This document shows, one piece after another, positions 16,746 to 26,185 of a stretch of 49,527 nt of DNA. Each line of letters starts with the position of its first letter. The first letter of the stretch is position 1. The translations under genes were made by a program, and so were the position numbers. The DNA comes from Candidatus Zhuqueibacterota bacterium (GTDB taxonomy: Bacteria; Zhuqueibacterota; Zhuqueibacteria; Residuimicrobiales; Krinioviventaceae), in assembly GCA_016928775.1 (NCBI GenBank), contig JAFGKD010000056.1, forward strand, positions 1 to 49,527, read 5' to 3'. The notes beneath the pieces are model-generated. The model was not told the origin of the DNA and did no database searches. It saw nothing but the letters and a program-made list of their open reading frames with translations.

Positions 16746-18287
16746 ATGAAATCCCCCAAAGATGTGACAAGGTATTCCACCCCGCAATGGATTGTCTTGG
16801 TTGCGCTCAGAATGGTTATTGGCTGGCATTTCCTCTACGAGGGAGTCGCTAAATTATTCACGCCTGGCTGGTCTTCGGCAACATATCTCGATTTGTCCCG
16901 ATGGATTTTTCGGGATTTTTTTCAGTGGATTGTCGCCAATCCCGGCGTTTTGAAAGCTGTTGATCTCTTGAATATCGTGGGACTTTTCCTTATTGGTCTT
17001 GCGCTGCTGTTTGGTCTTTTCACCCGGGTGGCAAGTATTTCCGGAATGGTGCTCCTGCTTCTTTATTACGTCGCCCATCCTCCTTTTGTCGGACTCGGTA
17101 TTGGCATTCCTGTGGAGGGGAACTATTTGGTCGTTGATAAAAATCTGCTTGAGCTTGTTGCTCTTGCGGTTGTGACCTGGTTTCCAACCAGTAGCGTGCC
17201 CGGTTTTCAATATATACTGGGACTTTTTCGAAAAAAGCATACCGTCAAAAAGGAGCCTGCTGTTGAAACAGCGGCTCAGAGCACAAATCAGCCTGTCGAT
17301 CTCAATCGCCGCGAACTCATCAAGAGTCTCGCCACACTCCCCGTTTTTGGCGGTTTTGTCTATGCGGTCATGAAAAAGAAAGGGTGGGAGAGTTACGAGC
17401 GTTTATATCTCACAAATGATATAGATGCCAAAACAAGCGCGACGGTCAAGTCATTTAATTATGCCAGTTTGCAGGAGTTGCAGGGAACGATACCCACCGC
17501 CTCAATTGGTGATCTGGAATTGAGTCGGATGATTTTAGGCGGCAACTTGATTGGTGGCTGGGCGCATGCGCGGGATTTGATTTATGTGGATAAGCTGGTC
17601 AAATCCTACCACACAAAAGAAAAAATCTTTGAGACGTTTCTGTTGGCCGAAAAGTGCGGCATCAATTGTTTTCTCACCAATCCGGTTTTGTGCCGGGTGA
17701 TCGACGAATACTGGCGACGCGATATCGGCCGGATAAAATTTATTTCAGATTGCGCCTACAGGGGTGACGTGATGACCGGGATCAAAATGTCTGTGGATAC
17801 AGGGGCGCACTCTTGTTATGTTCAGGGCGGTATTGCCGACAGTCTTGTACAAGACGGCAAAATTGAGGTGATCGCCGAAGCGCTGGCCCTCATCCGTCAG
17901 AATGGGCTTCCCGCCGGTATTGGCGCGCATGCGCTCGAAACCGTCAAGGCGTGCGTTGATTATGGTCTACAGCCCGATTATTGGATGAAAACGCTGCATC
18001 CGATCAACTATTGGTCGGCCAGCCCGCAGGAACAGCATGACAATATCTGGTGCACCAATCCGAATGAAACGATTGATTATATGAGCACGCTGCCGCAGCC
18101 ATGGATTGCATTCAAGGTTTTAGCTGCCGGGGCGATCCAGCCGAACATCGGTTTTCAATATGCATTTGCAAACGGCGCGGATTTTATTTGTATCGGCATG
18201 TATGATTTTCAGATCGTTGACGATGTGAACACGGTGTTGGCCGCACTTGCGCGCGTCGGAGAGAGGGCGCGTCCCTGGCGAGCGTAA
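16746..18287 (+). CDS. DoxX membrane domain fused through an internal Tat-like motif to a C-terminal domain
   Basis: Residues 1-150 are a DoxX-type membrane domain with about four hydrophobic segments (VALRMVIGWHFLYEGVAKLF is typical). A charged linker leads to NRRELIKSLATLPVFGGFVY, a twin-arginine-like motif at R188-R189 with a hydrophobic stretch. The remaining 300 residues have repeated beta/alpha pattern (IGDLELSRMILGGNLIGG, AEKCGINCFLTNP, GIGAHALETVKACVDYG, FKVLAAGAIQP) that fits a TIM barrel, perhaps related to aldo/keto reductases. I start at the ATG at 16746 behind GGAGGTG; an upstream start would lie inside the previous gene. DoxX proteins are linked to thiosulfate:quinone oxidoreductase and thiol redox. 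Confidence 0.75.
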   Translation: MKSPKDVTRYSTPQWIVLVALRMVIGWHFLYEGVAKLFTPGWSSATYLDLSRWIFRDFFQWIVANPGVLKAVDLLNIVGLFLIGLALLFGLFTRVASISGMVLLLLYYVAHPPFVGLGIGIPVEGNYLVVDKNLLELVALAVVTWFPTSSVPGFQYILGLFRKKHTVKKEPAVETAAQSTNQPVDLNRRELIKSLATLPVFGGFVYAVMKKKGWESYERLYLTNDIDAKTSATVKSFNYASLQELQGTIPTASIGDLELSRMILGGNLIGGWAHARDLIYVDKLVKSYHTKEKIFETFLLAEKCGINCFLTNPVLCRVIDEYWRRDIGRIKFISDCAYRGDVMTGIKMSVDTGAHSCYVQGGIADSLVQDGKIEVIAEALALIRQNGLPAGIGAHALETVKACVDYGLQPDYWMKTLHPINYWSASPQEQHDNIWCTNPNETIDYMSTLPQPWIAFKVLAAGAIQPNIGFQYAFANGADFICIGMYDFQIVDDVNTVLAALARVGERARPWRA

Positions 18288-18340
18288 TGATTTGTCAATA
18301 TAAGGCAAAGTGACAGGACTTTACAAGAAGGAGAGTATTC

Positions 18341-19684
18341 ATGTCAAAACAACATATCAATCGACGGGATTTTCTCAAAGGTGCCGTAAGCGCCGGAGCG
18401 GCGTTTACCATTCTTCCGAGTGGTTTTTTATCGGGTCAAAATGCACCCAGCAACAAGCTCAATATCGCGCTTATCGGCGCCGATGGCCGGGCACGTGCCC
18501 ATTATAATGGGCTCAAGAACGACAACGTTGTGGCATTGTGCGATGTAGATGAAAAGCATCTCGCTTTTGCAGCGAGGGAATTTCCAGATGCGACGCATTA
18601 TGTGGATTGGCGCAAATGCCTCGAGCAGAAAGACCTCGATGCCGTGGTCTGTTGCACGCCCGATCATACACATGCCTTCATCGCTGTCTGGGCGATGAAT
18701 CGAGGGCTGCACCTCTATCTCGAAAAACCAATGGGTATCAGTGTCGAAGAGGTGCGGCTGGTGCGCGAAGCCTATATGAAAAACAAGGATAAACTCGCCG
18801 TACAACATGGCACACAGCGGCATGCCAAGCCAAATTTCGATCGTGTGCGCGAGCTCATCCAGGATGGTGCGGTGGGCACATTATCGCAGGCGCATGCGTG
18901 GGGTAATCGCCAACTGCGTCGCCCCGGCTATCCGAAAGGTGAGGGGCAGCCGCCAAAAAGTTTGCATTATGATCTGTGGCTTGGGCCGGCGCCGTTTCAT
19001 CCGTATACTCCGGAATATTTTTCCGGTGGCCCGGGAATGAACTGTTTGCAGTGGAATATGTACTGGGATTTTGGCACCGGACAGGTTGGTGATATGGGCA
19101 GTCATACGATGGATCTTGTCTGGAACGCCATCGACGCCGGTATTCCGACGTCGGCTGCCGCCGAGGGTGAAAAATACCATCCGGAGGTCACACCAGTCGA
19201 ACTTACAATGACGTTTGAAGTGCCGGCGAATGCCTGGCGTCCGGCGATAGATGTTGCCTGGCACCAGGGTGGCGCGATGCCAATATCTCCGCGCGATTAT
19301 GTCGATCTCAATAAAATCGGCCATGGCGTTATGTTCAAAGGCGACAAGGGTTTCCTGGTTGCCAGTTTTGATAATCGCATCATTATTCCGCATGGCGATG
19401 ATGCGGATATGACTTACTATAATCGCCGTTCGGAAGACAATATCATCGAACCTATGGGCGATTTTCAGCAAGAATGGCTTGATGCGTGTAAAGGTGATTT
19501 AAAGACGTCGTGTGATCTGGAATATGCCGGCAGTAAAATGGAGATGATGATGCTCGGTCTCGTCGCCTATCGCGCCGGGAAAAAGCTGGAATATGACGGC
19601 GTTAATGGCCAGGTGACCAATGATGCGAAGGCAAATCAATTTTTAAAACACACGTACCGGGACGGGTGGGTCATCAATGGCTAA
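18341..19684 (+). CDS. Tat-exported Gfo/Idh/MocA-family oxidoreductase
   Basis: A Tat signal, NRRDFLKGAVSAG (R8, R9), precedes a Rossmann domain (LNIALIGADGRARAH) and the EKP motif (E128-K129-P130) whose lysine is the usual catalytic residue. Length (447) and the later segments (GQVGDMGSHTMDL) fit the exported subgroup common in Planctomycetes and Bacteroidetes-like bacteria. These enzymes oxidise or reduce sugars or related substrates with tightly held NAD(P). AAGGAGAG lies before the ATG. The gene follows the DoxX fusion by 53 bases and probably shares its transcript. The substrate is unknown. Confidence 0.88.
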   Translation: MSKQHINRRDFLKGAVSAGAAFTILPSGFLSGQNAPSNKLNIALIGADGRARAHYNGLKNDNVVALCDVDEKHLAFAAREFPDATHYVDWRKCLEQKDLDAVVCCTPDHTHAFIAVWAMNRGLHLYLEKPMGISVEEVRLVREAYMKNKDKLAVQHGTQRHAKPNFDRVRELIQDGAVGTLSQAHAWGNRQLRRPGYPKGEGQPPKSLHYDLWLGPAPFHPYTPEYFSGGPGMNCLQWNMYWDFGTGQVGDMGSHTMDLVWNAIDAGIPTSAAAEGEKYHPEVTPVELTMTFEVPANAWRPAIDVAWHQGGAMPISPRDYVDLNKIGHGVMFKGDKGFLVASFDNRIIIPHGDDADMTYYNRRSEDNIIEPMGDFQQEWLDACKGDLKTSCDLEYAGSKMEMMMLGLVAYRAGKKLEYDGVNGQVTNDAKANQFLKHTYRDGWVING

Positions 19685-19762
19685 GTATGTTTGGTAAAAG
19701 TACATTTCTACTTTGAAGCGATAGTAGCAAAATTTGTAAAGTCGAATTGTTCGTCAAGCAGT

Positions 19763-21112
19763 ATGGCAAAAGTATCACTTATATCGTGTAATACGAATCT
19801 GGATCCCTATCCGGTATATCCGCTTGGTATGACGATGGTGGCGGAAGCCGCCCGTTTGCGCGGACATGATGTCTCGCAATGGGACCTCATCGTACATGGT
19901 CATAATCAGGCGGATATTCGACGCTTTATTCAGGAGACGCAGCCGGATTTTGTCGGACTATCTCTCCGCAACGTTGACAGCGCCAATTACAACAAGCCGG
20001 ATGCCTATTTTGCGGAATATAAAGAGGTTGTGGAGGCGATCAAAAGCGTCTCCGATGCGCCGATCATTTTGGGTGGCTCGGCCTATACAATATTCCCCAA
20101 AGAGATGCTCAAAGAGTTGGGCGCTGATTTCGGTATCGCCGGTGAAGGCGAGCAGGCCTTTTGTGCATTGCTCGATCAACTTGAAATGGATCCCGATTCT
20201 GCTTATCCAATTTATTATAACAATACAACGATGAGTGGCGACAATTTCGCCTGCAAAATACGCGAGCCTGTTCTGGCGGATTATTATTTGAATAAAGGCG
20301 GCATGCTGAATGTTCAAACCAAGCGCGGCTGTCCGCACCGGTGTGCCTATTGCTCTTACCCGGTATTGGAGGGACGGCGCTATCGGTTTCGTACACCGGA
20401 AAGTGTTGTCGATGAGATCGAGATGCTGGTGCGAGAATATAAAGCGGATTATTATTTTGTCACAGATTCGGTATTCAACGATGCCGCCGGTAACTATTTG
20501 AAAATCGCCCGGGAACTCGTACGACGCGGGATCGATGTGCCGTGGACCTGCTACCTGCGCCCGGATAATTTCACGCGTGACGAGGCAGAGCTTCTAAAGC
20601 GATCCGGGTTATCTTCTGTGGAGTGGGGTACAGATTGCGCCACCGATGTCACCCTCAAAGCGCTGCGCAAAGACTTTACCTGGGATCAGGTTATTCACTC
20701 GAATAATCTTTTTGCCGAGATGGGGATTTATAACGCGCATTTTATCATTCTCGGCGGACCCCGGGAGACACCTGCTACGGTCGTGGAAGGGCTGAAAAAT
20801 TTGACTACGCTCCAACGGTGTGTCATATTCGCCGGGATTGGTGTGAGGATATTCCCTGGCACGGCAGTGTATGATTGGGCGATACAGGAGGGTCAAATTT
20901 CCGCCGAAACAAATCTATTGTCGCCAACCTTTTATTTCTCTCGGGATATCGACAGAGATGTTTTGCATCAAGAAATTTTGTCGGCATTTGCCGGTCGCCT
21001 GGATCGCATTTACCCCGATGGCGACTATGTTGATGCAGCGCGTGCCTATCACGAAATGGGACGACGCGGACCGGCGTGGGATATGTTATTAAAAATGAAC
21101 ATTTCACGGTGA
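19763..21112 (+). CDS. B12-binding-type radical SAM enzyme, substrate unknown
   Basis: An N-terminal cobalamin-binding-like Rossmann domain (about 1-150; SLISCNTNLDPYPVYPLGM, ILGGSAYTI, AGEGEQAF) is followed by a radical SAM domain with the 4Fe-4S motif C190-x3-C194-x2-C197 (RGCPHRCAYCSYP) and a TIM-barrel remainder to residue 449. I start at the ATG at 19763 because the family N-terminus begins there; an upstream TTG (19691) adds an unlikely leader. The ribosome site is weak. Members of this class act in lipid or cofactor modification, but nothing here fixes the product. It lies 78 bases after the Gfo/Idh gene and 67 before another radical SAM gene. Confidence 0.82.
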   Translation: MAKVSLISCNTNLDPYPVYPLGMTMVAEAARLRGHDVSQWDLIVHGHNQADIRRFIQETQPDFVGLSLRNVDSANYNKPDAYFAEYKEVVEAIKSVSDAPIILGGSAYTIFPKEMLKELGADFGIAGEGEQAFCALLDQLEMDPDSAYPIYYNNTTMSGDNFACKIREPVLADYYLNKGGMLNVQTKRGCPHRCAYCSYPVLEGRRYRFRTPESVVDEIEMLVREYKADYYFVTDSVFNDAAGNYLKIARELVRRGIDVPWTCYLRPDNFTRDEAELLKRSGLSSVEWGTDCATDVTLKALRKDFTWDQVIHSNNLFAEMGIYNAHFIILGGPRETPATVVEGLKNLTTLQRCVIFAGIGVRIFPGTAVYDWAIQEGQISAETNLLSPTFYFSRDIDRDVLHQEILSAFAGRLDRIYPDGDYVDAARAYHEMGRRGPAWDMLLKMNISR

Positions 21113-21179
21113 TCCGTTCAATGAATGATAATCAGTTGGAAAAATCACTATAAAGCAGCAGAGTTATAAAGATTTTATT

Positions 21180-23792
21180 TTGAATCAGTTGTTGCCTTTT
21201 GTGAAAAAGCCGGGGCAATACGTGGGCAATGAAATAAATATTGTGCGTAAAGAGCCTGGGGATGTGGACGTTCGCTTTGCGCTGGTTTTCCCGGACGTCT
21301 ATGAGGTGGGCATGTCTTATATGGGCTTTCCGATTTTGTACAATATTTTAAATCAGTTGCAGTGGGCTTATGCGGAGCGTGTTTTCGCACCGTGGCCTGA
21401 CATGGAAGCAGTGATGCGCGAGAAAAAGGTGCCGCTTTTTTCGCTGGAAACCTTTTCTGCTCTATCCGATTTTGATGTGATTGGCTTTACTTTTCAGTAT
21501 GAGCTCCATTACACCACGATATTAAATTTAATTGACCTGGCTGGATTGCCGCTGGAGTCCAGCGAGCGGACTGGTTTTCCTCTTGTTATTGGCGGCGGTC
21601 CCTCGGTCTTTAATCCGGAGCCGATGGCGGATTTTATGGATGCGATTATTCTTGGCGACGGGGAGGAGGTCATCGTTGACATTGCGCGGGCAATTCGCAT
21701 GGCAAAAAAGCAGCTACTGTCGCGCAAAGAAACTTTGCTTGAATTGGCCAGGATCAAGGGTGTCTACGTCCCGCAATTTTATCAGCCGGTTTACCAAAAC
21801 GGCCAATTCAACTCCATCGCACCCAAAATGAAGGGTGTTCCTGCACGTATTCGAGCGCGGATTGTTTCGGATTTGTCGCCCGGCTTTTATTCGGACCGTC
21901 CGCTCGTGCCGATGATTCAAACAACGCACGACCGGATTTCCCTGGAAATTGCGCGCGGCTGCTCGCGCGGCTGCCGGTTCTGCAATGCAGGCGTGATCTA
22001 TCGGCCGGTTCGCCAACGATCACCCGAGGAATTGGTCGAACAGGCTAAAAAAAATATCGCCGCCACCGGCTATGAGGACATCTCACTGGTATCCTTGTCC
22101 ACCTCCGACTACACTCGTCTCAATGAATTGATGTATCGATTGCATTCCACTTTTACCAGGGATAAAGTGAGTATTTCATTTCCATCTTTGCGCCCCGAGA
22201 GCTTTACCCCTCAAGTGGCGAAATGTGCTCGCGGGGTGAGAAAATCCGGTCTAACGTTGGCGCCCGAAGCCGGATCACAACGCTTGCGGGATGTGATCAA
22301 CAAAGCGACAACAGCATCAGAGTTGCTTCGAGCGGTGGATCTTGCATTTGGTGAAGGGTGGAATGTGGTCAAACTTTATTTTATGATCGGCCATCCCACG
22401 GAAACCAGTGCGGATATTCAAGGGCTCGTTGATTTGCTTGGCGATGTGCGTCATTTGGCATTCAAGCACAAGGGAAAACGAATCAACGTGTCGGTGTCGC
22501 CGTTCATCCCCAAACCCCTAACGCCCTTTCAGTGGGTGCGCCAGGATTCGATTGAAGAGACACACCGAAAGCTCGCTTTCCTCAAAGAGCACATTCGGGG
22601 CAAAAATGTAAAATTCAGCTGGCGAGAAGCGCACGTCGCACAAGTCGAGGGAGTGCTCGCCCGTGGTGATCGGCGCCTCGGGCCGATCATCAAGAGGGCA
22701 TGGCAACTTGGGGCGAATCTCGAAGGGTGGTCTGAATTTTTTGATGCGCGCTATTATGCCCGGGCTATGGCGGAAAACGATTTGGCGTTTGATGACGTGC
22801 TAAAAGGATTTCAGGTCGATCAGCCATTGCCCTGGGATCATATTGACAAGGGAGTGACAAAAAAATTTTTACGAGATGAGTATCACCGTGCGCTGGGGGA
22901 GGAAAAAGTGCCGGATTGTCGATTCAGCACCTGTCACAGTTGTGGCTTGATGGGTGAGTTGGCTTGTCGGGAGCTCATCCGCAGGCAACGTGCAGGCGAT
23001 GCGCTTGAAATGCCGATTGAATATCAATCGAAAGATTTCGAGTTTTCTCAGGCTGAACAGCAACCCGCAAAAGATCGAGTTGATCGTACAATTCAACATG
23101 CGCGCATTCACTATCGTCGTGGTGAAGAGGTACGATTTTTATCTCACCTTGATATGCTGCGGATGTTCGAGCGAGCCATCCGGCGGGCAGGACTTCCCGT
23201 ACTGTTTACGGAGGGATTTAATCCGCATCCCAAGCTCTCGTTCGGCCCTTCTTTGGCAACGGGACTCACAAGCGATGCAGAATATCTCGATTTAGCGTTT
23301 TATGTAGGTGAAAAAGTTATTGACATCGCTGAAAAACTCGCGCCACAGCTTCCCCGGGGGGTAGAGATCATCGAGATCAAATACCTGGATAAAAAAGCTC
23401 CGTCGCTGGCAGCGTGCGCGAATCGTGCCGAATTTGAATTTCACCTACAGAGCAACACAATCGCATTCGATGATAACGATCGTCTCGCGACGATTTTGTC
23501 ACACAAAGAGTTGAACATTGAGAGAAAGAAAAAAAAGAGATCACAAACGATCAATGTCCGTCCCTATATAGATGATCTGGAGGTGACTGATTGGGGCTTG
23601 CGCGTGCGAACGAAAATAGAGAACGGCAAGACAATTCGGACGGATGAGCTTCTTTCTCTCCTGTTTCCGCATGATCAAAACAAACAAAAAACAACGCGCG
23701 TACATCGCGCCGCCTTGTGGGTGGAGGAGGAGGGAAGACAACGCACTCCACTGGACCTGTGTACCGCGGAAGCAGAACATGAAAAAGTTTAA
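21180..23792 (+). CDS. Radical SAM protein (TIGR03960-like) fused to a DUF2344 domain
   Basis: This 870-residue protein has a B12-like N-terminal region, a radical SAM core with C261-x3-C265-x2-C268 (RGCSRGCRFCNAG), and from about residue 640 a DUF2344 domain (IHYRRGEEVRFLSHLDML, LPVLFTEGFNPHPKLSFG). Separate or fused copies of these two units usually precede rng, rplU and rpmA in bacteria, as here. A short cysteine motif (CRFSTCHSCG, about 580) may hold another metal. The start is TTG at 21180, since no ATG is available before the conserved N-terminus; the ribosome site is weak. Its RNA or ribosome-linked role is inferred only from neighbours. Confidence 0.88.
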   Translation: MNQLLPFVKKPGQYVGNEINIVRKEPGDVDVRFALVFPDVYEVGMSYMGFPILYNILNQLQWAYAERVFAPWPDMEAVMREKKVPLFSLETFSALSDFDVIGFTFQYELHYTTILNLIDLAGLPLESSERTGFPLVIGGGPSVFNPEPMADFMDAIILGDGEEVIVDIARAIRMAKKQLLSRKETLLELARIKGVYVPQFYQPVYQNGQFNSIAPKMKGVPARIRARIVSDLSPGFYSDRPLVPMIQTTHDRISLEIARGCSRGCRFCNAGVIYRPVRQRSPEELVEQAKKNIAATGYEDISLVSLSTSDYTRLNELMYRLHSTFTRDKVSISFPSLRPESFTPQVAKCARGVRKSGLTLAPEAGSQRLRDVINKATTASELLRAVDLAFGEGWNVVKLYFMIGHPTETSADIQGLVDLLGDVRHLAFKHKGKRINVSVSPFIPKPLTPFQWVRQDSIEETHRKLAFLKEHIRGKNVKFSWREAHVAQVEGVLARGDRRLGPIIKRAWQLGANLEGWSEFFDARYYARAMAENDLAFDDVLKGFQVDQPLPWDHIDKGVTKKFLRDEYHRALGEEKVPDCRFSTCHSCGLMGELACRELIRRQRAGDALEMPIEYQSKDFEFSQAEQQPAKDRVDRTIQHARIHYRRGEEVRFLSHLDMLRMFERAIRRAGLPVLFTEGFNPHPKLSFGPSLATGLTSDAEYLDLAFYVGEKVIDIAEKLAPQLPRGVEIIEIKYLDKKAPSLAACANRAEFEFHLQSNTIAFDDNDRLATILSHKELNIERKKKKRSQTINVRPYIDDLEVTDWGLRVRTKIENGKTIRTDELLSLLFPHDQNKQKTTRVHRAALWVEEEGRQRTPLDLCTAEAEHEKV

Positions 23793-23801
23793 AGAGGAAC
23801 A

Positions 23802-25331
23802 ATGGAAAAAAGTATTATCATTAATGTATCTTTGGGCGAGATGCGTCTTGCTATTCTTGAAGATGCGACACTCGTCGAATTATACTACGAACTCCCCGAA
23901 AACACCCGCATGGTGGGGGATATTTATTATGCCAAAGTGGCCAAAGTTATCAAGGGTTTGCAAGCCGCGTTCGTTGATATCGGTCAAAAGCAGGATGCGT
24001 TTCTGCACTTTTCAGATATGGATGACCGCCTTTTGGGTTTTGATCCCAACATAAAAAACGGTGCCATTTTTCCACATCGCAGGAATTACAGTTGGACGGC
24101 TGACGAGGTACCGATCAGAAAAGGCGATCGATTATTAGTGCAAATCACCAAAGAACCACTCGCAGCAAAGGGAGCACGCATTACGTCGAATATTTCAATA
24201 CCTGGTCGCTACCTGGTCCTGGTACCGAATGACAACGTCGTGGGCGTGTCGCGCAAAATTTATAATCGAAAGGAAAAATACCGACTCAAGCGTGTTGGTC
24301 GCTCCATCCGCAAAGATAGATTTGGCATGGTCATCCGGACTGCTGCTGAAGGCAAAGATGAGGCTGAACTCAAGGCGGACTATGAAAGCCTTGTCAGGAA
24401 ATGGGAGCAATTGGTAAAAAAAATGCGGGGAGCGGAACCGCCCCTTCTCGTTCATAAAGACGCAAGCACTTTGTCGAGTGTGATTCGTGATCTTTTTACT
24501 GCTGATGTTAATCAGCTCATTGTTGATGAGAAAAAGATGCATCGAGAGATTGTTCGCTACTTGAAAGATGTATCGCCGCAGTTGGTGGAGCGTGTCAAAT
24601 TGCACCAGGAAAAAGTGCCTGTATTTGACAAGCATAATATCGAATCGCAAATCAACAAAAGCTTGTCGCGGAAGGTATGGCTCAAACGTGGTGGCTATAT
24701 TTTTATCGATCACACAGAAGCCTTGACCGCGATCGATGTGAATAGCGGACGATTTAGCGGCAAAGATGATCATGACCTGAACAGTTTAAAGATCAATCTG
24801 GATGCGGCGAAGGAGATCGCACGGCAGCTACGATTACGAGATATCGGGGGCATCATTATCATCGATTTTATTGATATGATTAATCCGAAAAACCGTCAAC
24901 GATTGGAGGGGGAGTTCAAAAGAGAACTGCGCAAGGACCGTGCCCAGGCCAATATCGCACCCCTATCGGAATTTGGTATTATTGAGATGACGCGTGAGCG
25001 CGTCCGCCCATCGCTGTTATTTGCCATCAGTGAACCATGTCCTGCATGCATGGGAACCGGTCGAGTTATATCCAAATCAACAACTTCCGCCAAGATCGAG
25101 CGCTGGATAAAGCGCTATCGACGCGAGGGAGGGTCCCGAAGTATACAATTAGTGGTTCACCCCGAGTTGGCAAAATATCTGTCAGAAGGTCACAAGAGCT
25201 TGATTCGCAAATTAACCTGGAGCTATTGGACCCGCATAAAAGTAGTCACTGACGAAAACATCAGCCTCGATGAGTTCCGTTTTCTCGATAAAATGGGCGA
25301 AGAGGACCTGACAGATCGATTTATATCTTGA
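23802..25331 (+). CDS. rng: Ribonuclease G/E
   Basis: At 509 residues this is an RNase G-type endoribonuclease. The N-terminus has the split S1 domain (YYAKVAKVIKGLQAAFVDIGQ, KQDAFLHFSDM). The catalytic DNase I-like region holds the two magnesium-binding aspartates, D312 (LTAIDVNSGRF) and D355 (GGIIIIDFIDM), and the zinc-link cysteines are in CPACMGTG. The long C-terminal scaffold of RNase E is absent. It processes 16S rRNA and turns over mRNA in the cytoplasm. AGAGGA lies before the ATG, which starts 9 bases after the radical SAM gene. Confidence 0.95.
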   Translation: MEKSIIINVSLGEMRLAILEDATLVELYYELPENTRMVGDIYYAKVAKVIKGLQAAFVDIGQKQDAFLHFSDMDDRLLGFDPNIKNGAIFPHRRNYSWTADEVPIRKGDRLLVQITKEPLAAKGARITSNISIPGRYLVLVPNDNVVGVSRKIYNRKEKYRLKRVGRSIRKDRFGMVIRTAAEGKDEAELKADYESLVRKWEQLVKKMRGAEPPLLVHKDASTLSSVIRDLFTADVNQLIVDEKKMHREIVRYLKDVSPQLVERVKLHQEKVPVFDKHNIESQINKSLSRKVWLKRGGYIFIDHTEALTAIDVNSGRFSGKDDHDLNSLKINLDAAKEIARQLRLRDIGGIIIIDFIDMINPKNRQRLEGEFKRELRKDRAQANIAPLSEFGIIEMTRERVRPSLLFAISEPCPACMGTGRVISKSTTSAKIERWIKRYRREGGSRSIQLVVHPELAKYLSEGHKSLIRKLTWSYWTRIKVVTDENISLDEFRFLDKMGEEDLTDRFIS

Positions 25332-25356
25332 CTCTTTGACAAAATTTTTGTAATTT
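25328..25356 (+). promoter_or_regulatory. Weak candidate promoter before rplU
   Basis: TTGACT (25328-25333), overlapping the rng stop codon, and TAATTT (25351-25356) are 17 bases apart. The -35 box is good (5 of 6) and the -10 poor (3 of 6). It shares the TTGACT-N17 arrangement of the stronger candidates at 26186 and 39418. Confidence 0.3.
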
Positions 25357-25402
25357 TTTCGGCTTTGTGAGAAAAGAATCTGTTTAGCGGAGAAATGAGT
25401 CA

Positions 25403-25714
25403 ATGTATGCAATCGTGGATATTGCCGGTCAGCAATTTAAAGTGAAAAAAGATGATGTTGTTCTCGCCAACCGTATTGTTGGCGAGGCAGGCGCTGATGT
25501 TGAATTTGATAAAGTCGTGTTATTGTCGGATGAGGAAGGTGCACGGGTTGGTACACCCTATATTGATGGTGCAAAAGTGACAGCGACAATTGTTGGTCAT
25601 GAAAAAGGCGATAAAGTTTTGGTTTTTAAGAAAAAAAGAAGAAAAGGCTACCGTGTCCTCAATGGCCACCGCCAGCCATTAACGCGACTCGAAATCAAAG
25701 ATATCGTGGCATAG
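25403..25714 (+). CDS. rplU: 50S ribosomal protein L21
   Basis: This 103-residue protein starts MYAIVDIAGQQFKVKKDD and ends with KKKRRKGYRVLNGHRQPLTRLEI, both standard for L21, which binds 23S rRNA. Length is normal. GGAG precedes the ATG. rplU and rpmA are neighbours in most bacteria; here they are 29 bases apart. Regulation of the leader was not identified. Confidence 0.97.
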   Translation: MYAIVDIAGQQFKVKKDDVVLANRIVGEAGADVEFDKVVLLSDEEGARVGTPYIDGAKVTATIVGHEKGDKVLVFKKKRRKGYRVLNGHRQPLTRLEIKDIVA

Positions 25715-25743
25715 GCGTCAGCAGGAAAAAAAGGAGATAAAAA

Positions 25744-25995
25744 ATGGCTCATAAAAAGGGTGTTGGCAGTAGTCGGAATGGCCGCGACAGCAATCCCAAA
25801 ATGCTGGGAGTCAAACGTTTTGGCGGCCAGGTTGTAACTGCCGGAAGTATTCTCGTGCGTCAGCGGGGCACCAAAATTCATCCCGGAGAAAATGTCGGTA
25901 TTGGCAAGGATGATACATTGTTCGCCAAAATAGACGGCAAGGTGATGTTTTCAACAAAAGGCAAGAACAAAAAATTCGTGAGCATCATCTCGTAA
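25744..25995 (+). CDS. rpmA: 50S ribosomal protein L27
   Basis: At 83 residues it begins [19 protein letters not shown], so it has the plain N-terminus that reaches the peptidyl transferase centre, without the cleaved extension of Firmicutes L27. [18 protein letters not shown] and [16 protein letters not shown] are family signatures. AAGGAG is upstream. It ends the rSAM-rng-rplU-rpmA unit before a terminator. Confidence 0.97.
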   Translation: MAHKKGVGSSRNGRDSNPKMLGVKRFGGQVVTAGSILVRQRGTKIHPGENVGIGKDDTLFAKIDGKVMFSTKGKNKKFVSIIS

Positions 25996-26018
25996 TTTCT
26001 TGACATTGATATTCATGT

Positions 26019-26048
26019 GCGCTATCCGCTCGCCGGACAGCGCTTTTT
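26019..26048 (+). terminator. Rho-independent terminator after rpmA
   Basis: GCGCT-A-TCCG (26019-26028) pairs with CGGA-C-AGCGC (26034-26043) across a 5-base loop with one A/C mismatch, followed directly by TTTTT. It lies 23 bases after the rpmA stop. Confidence 0.85.
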
Positions 26049-26185
26049 CCCGCATCCCCCCGCCTGCCTCGAGTGTTTTTTCCTCTTTAATTTTGATAAG
26101 CTTAAATTAATCATTGAATTACGAATTTGGTTTTGCCTTACATATTTGTTCCTACAAAAATTATGCCATATTGTCCAATTTTAAC

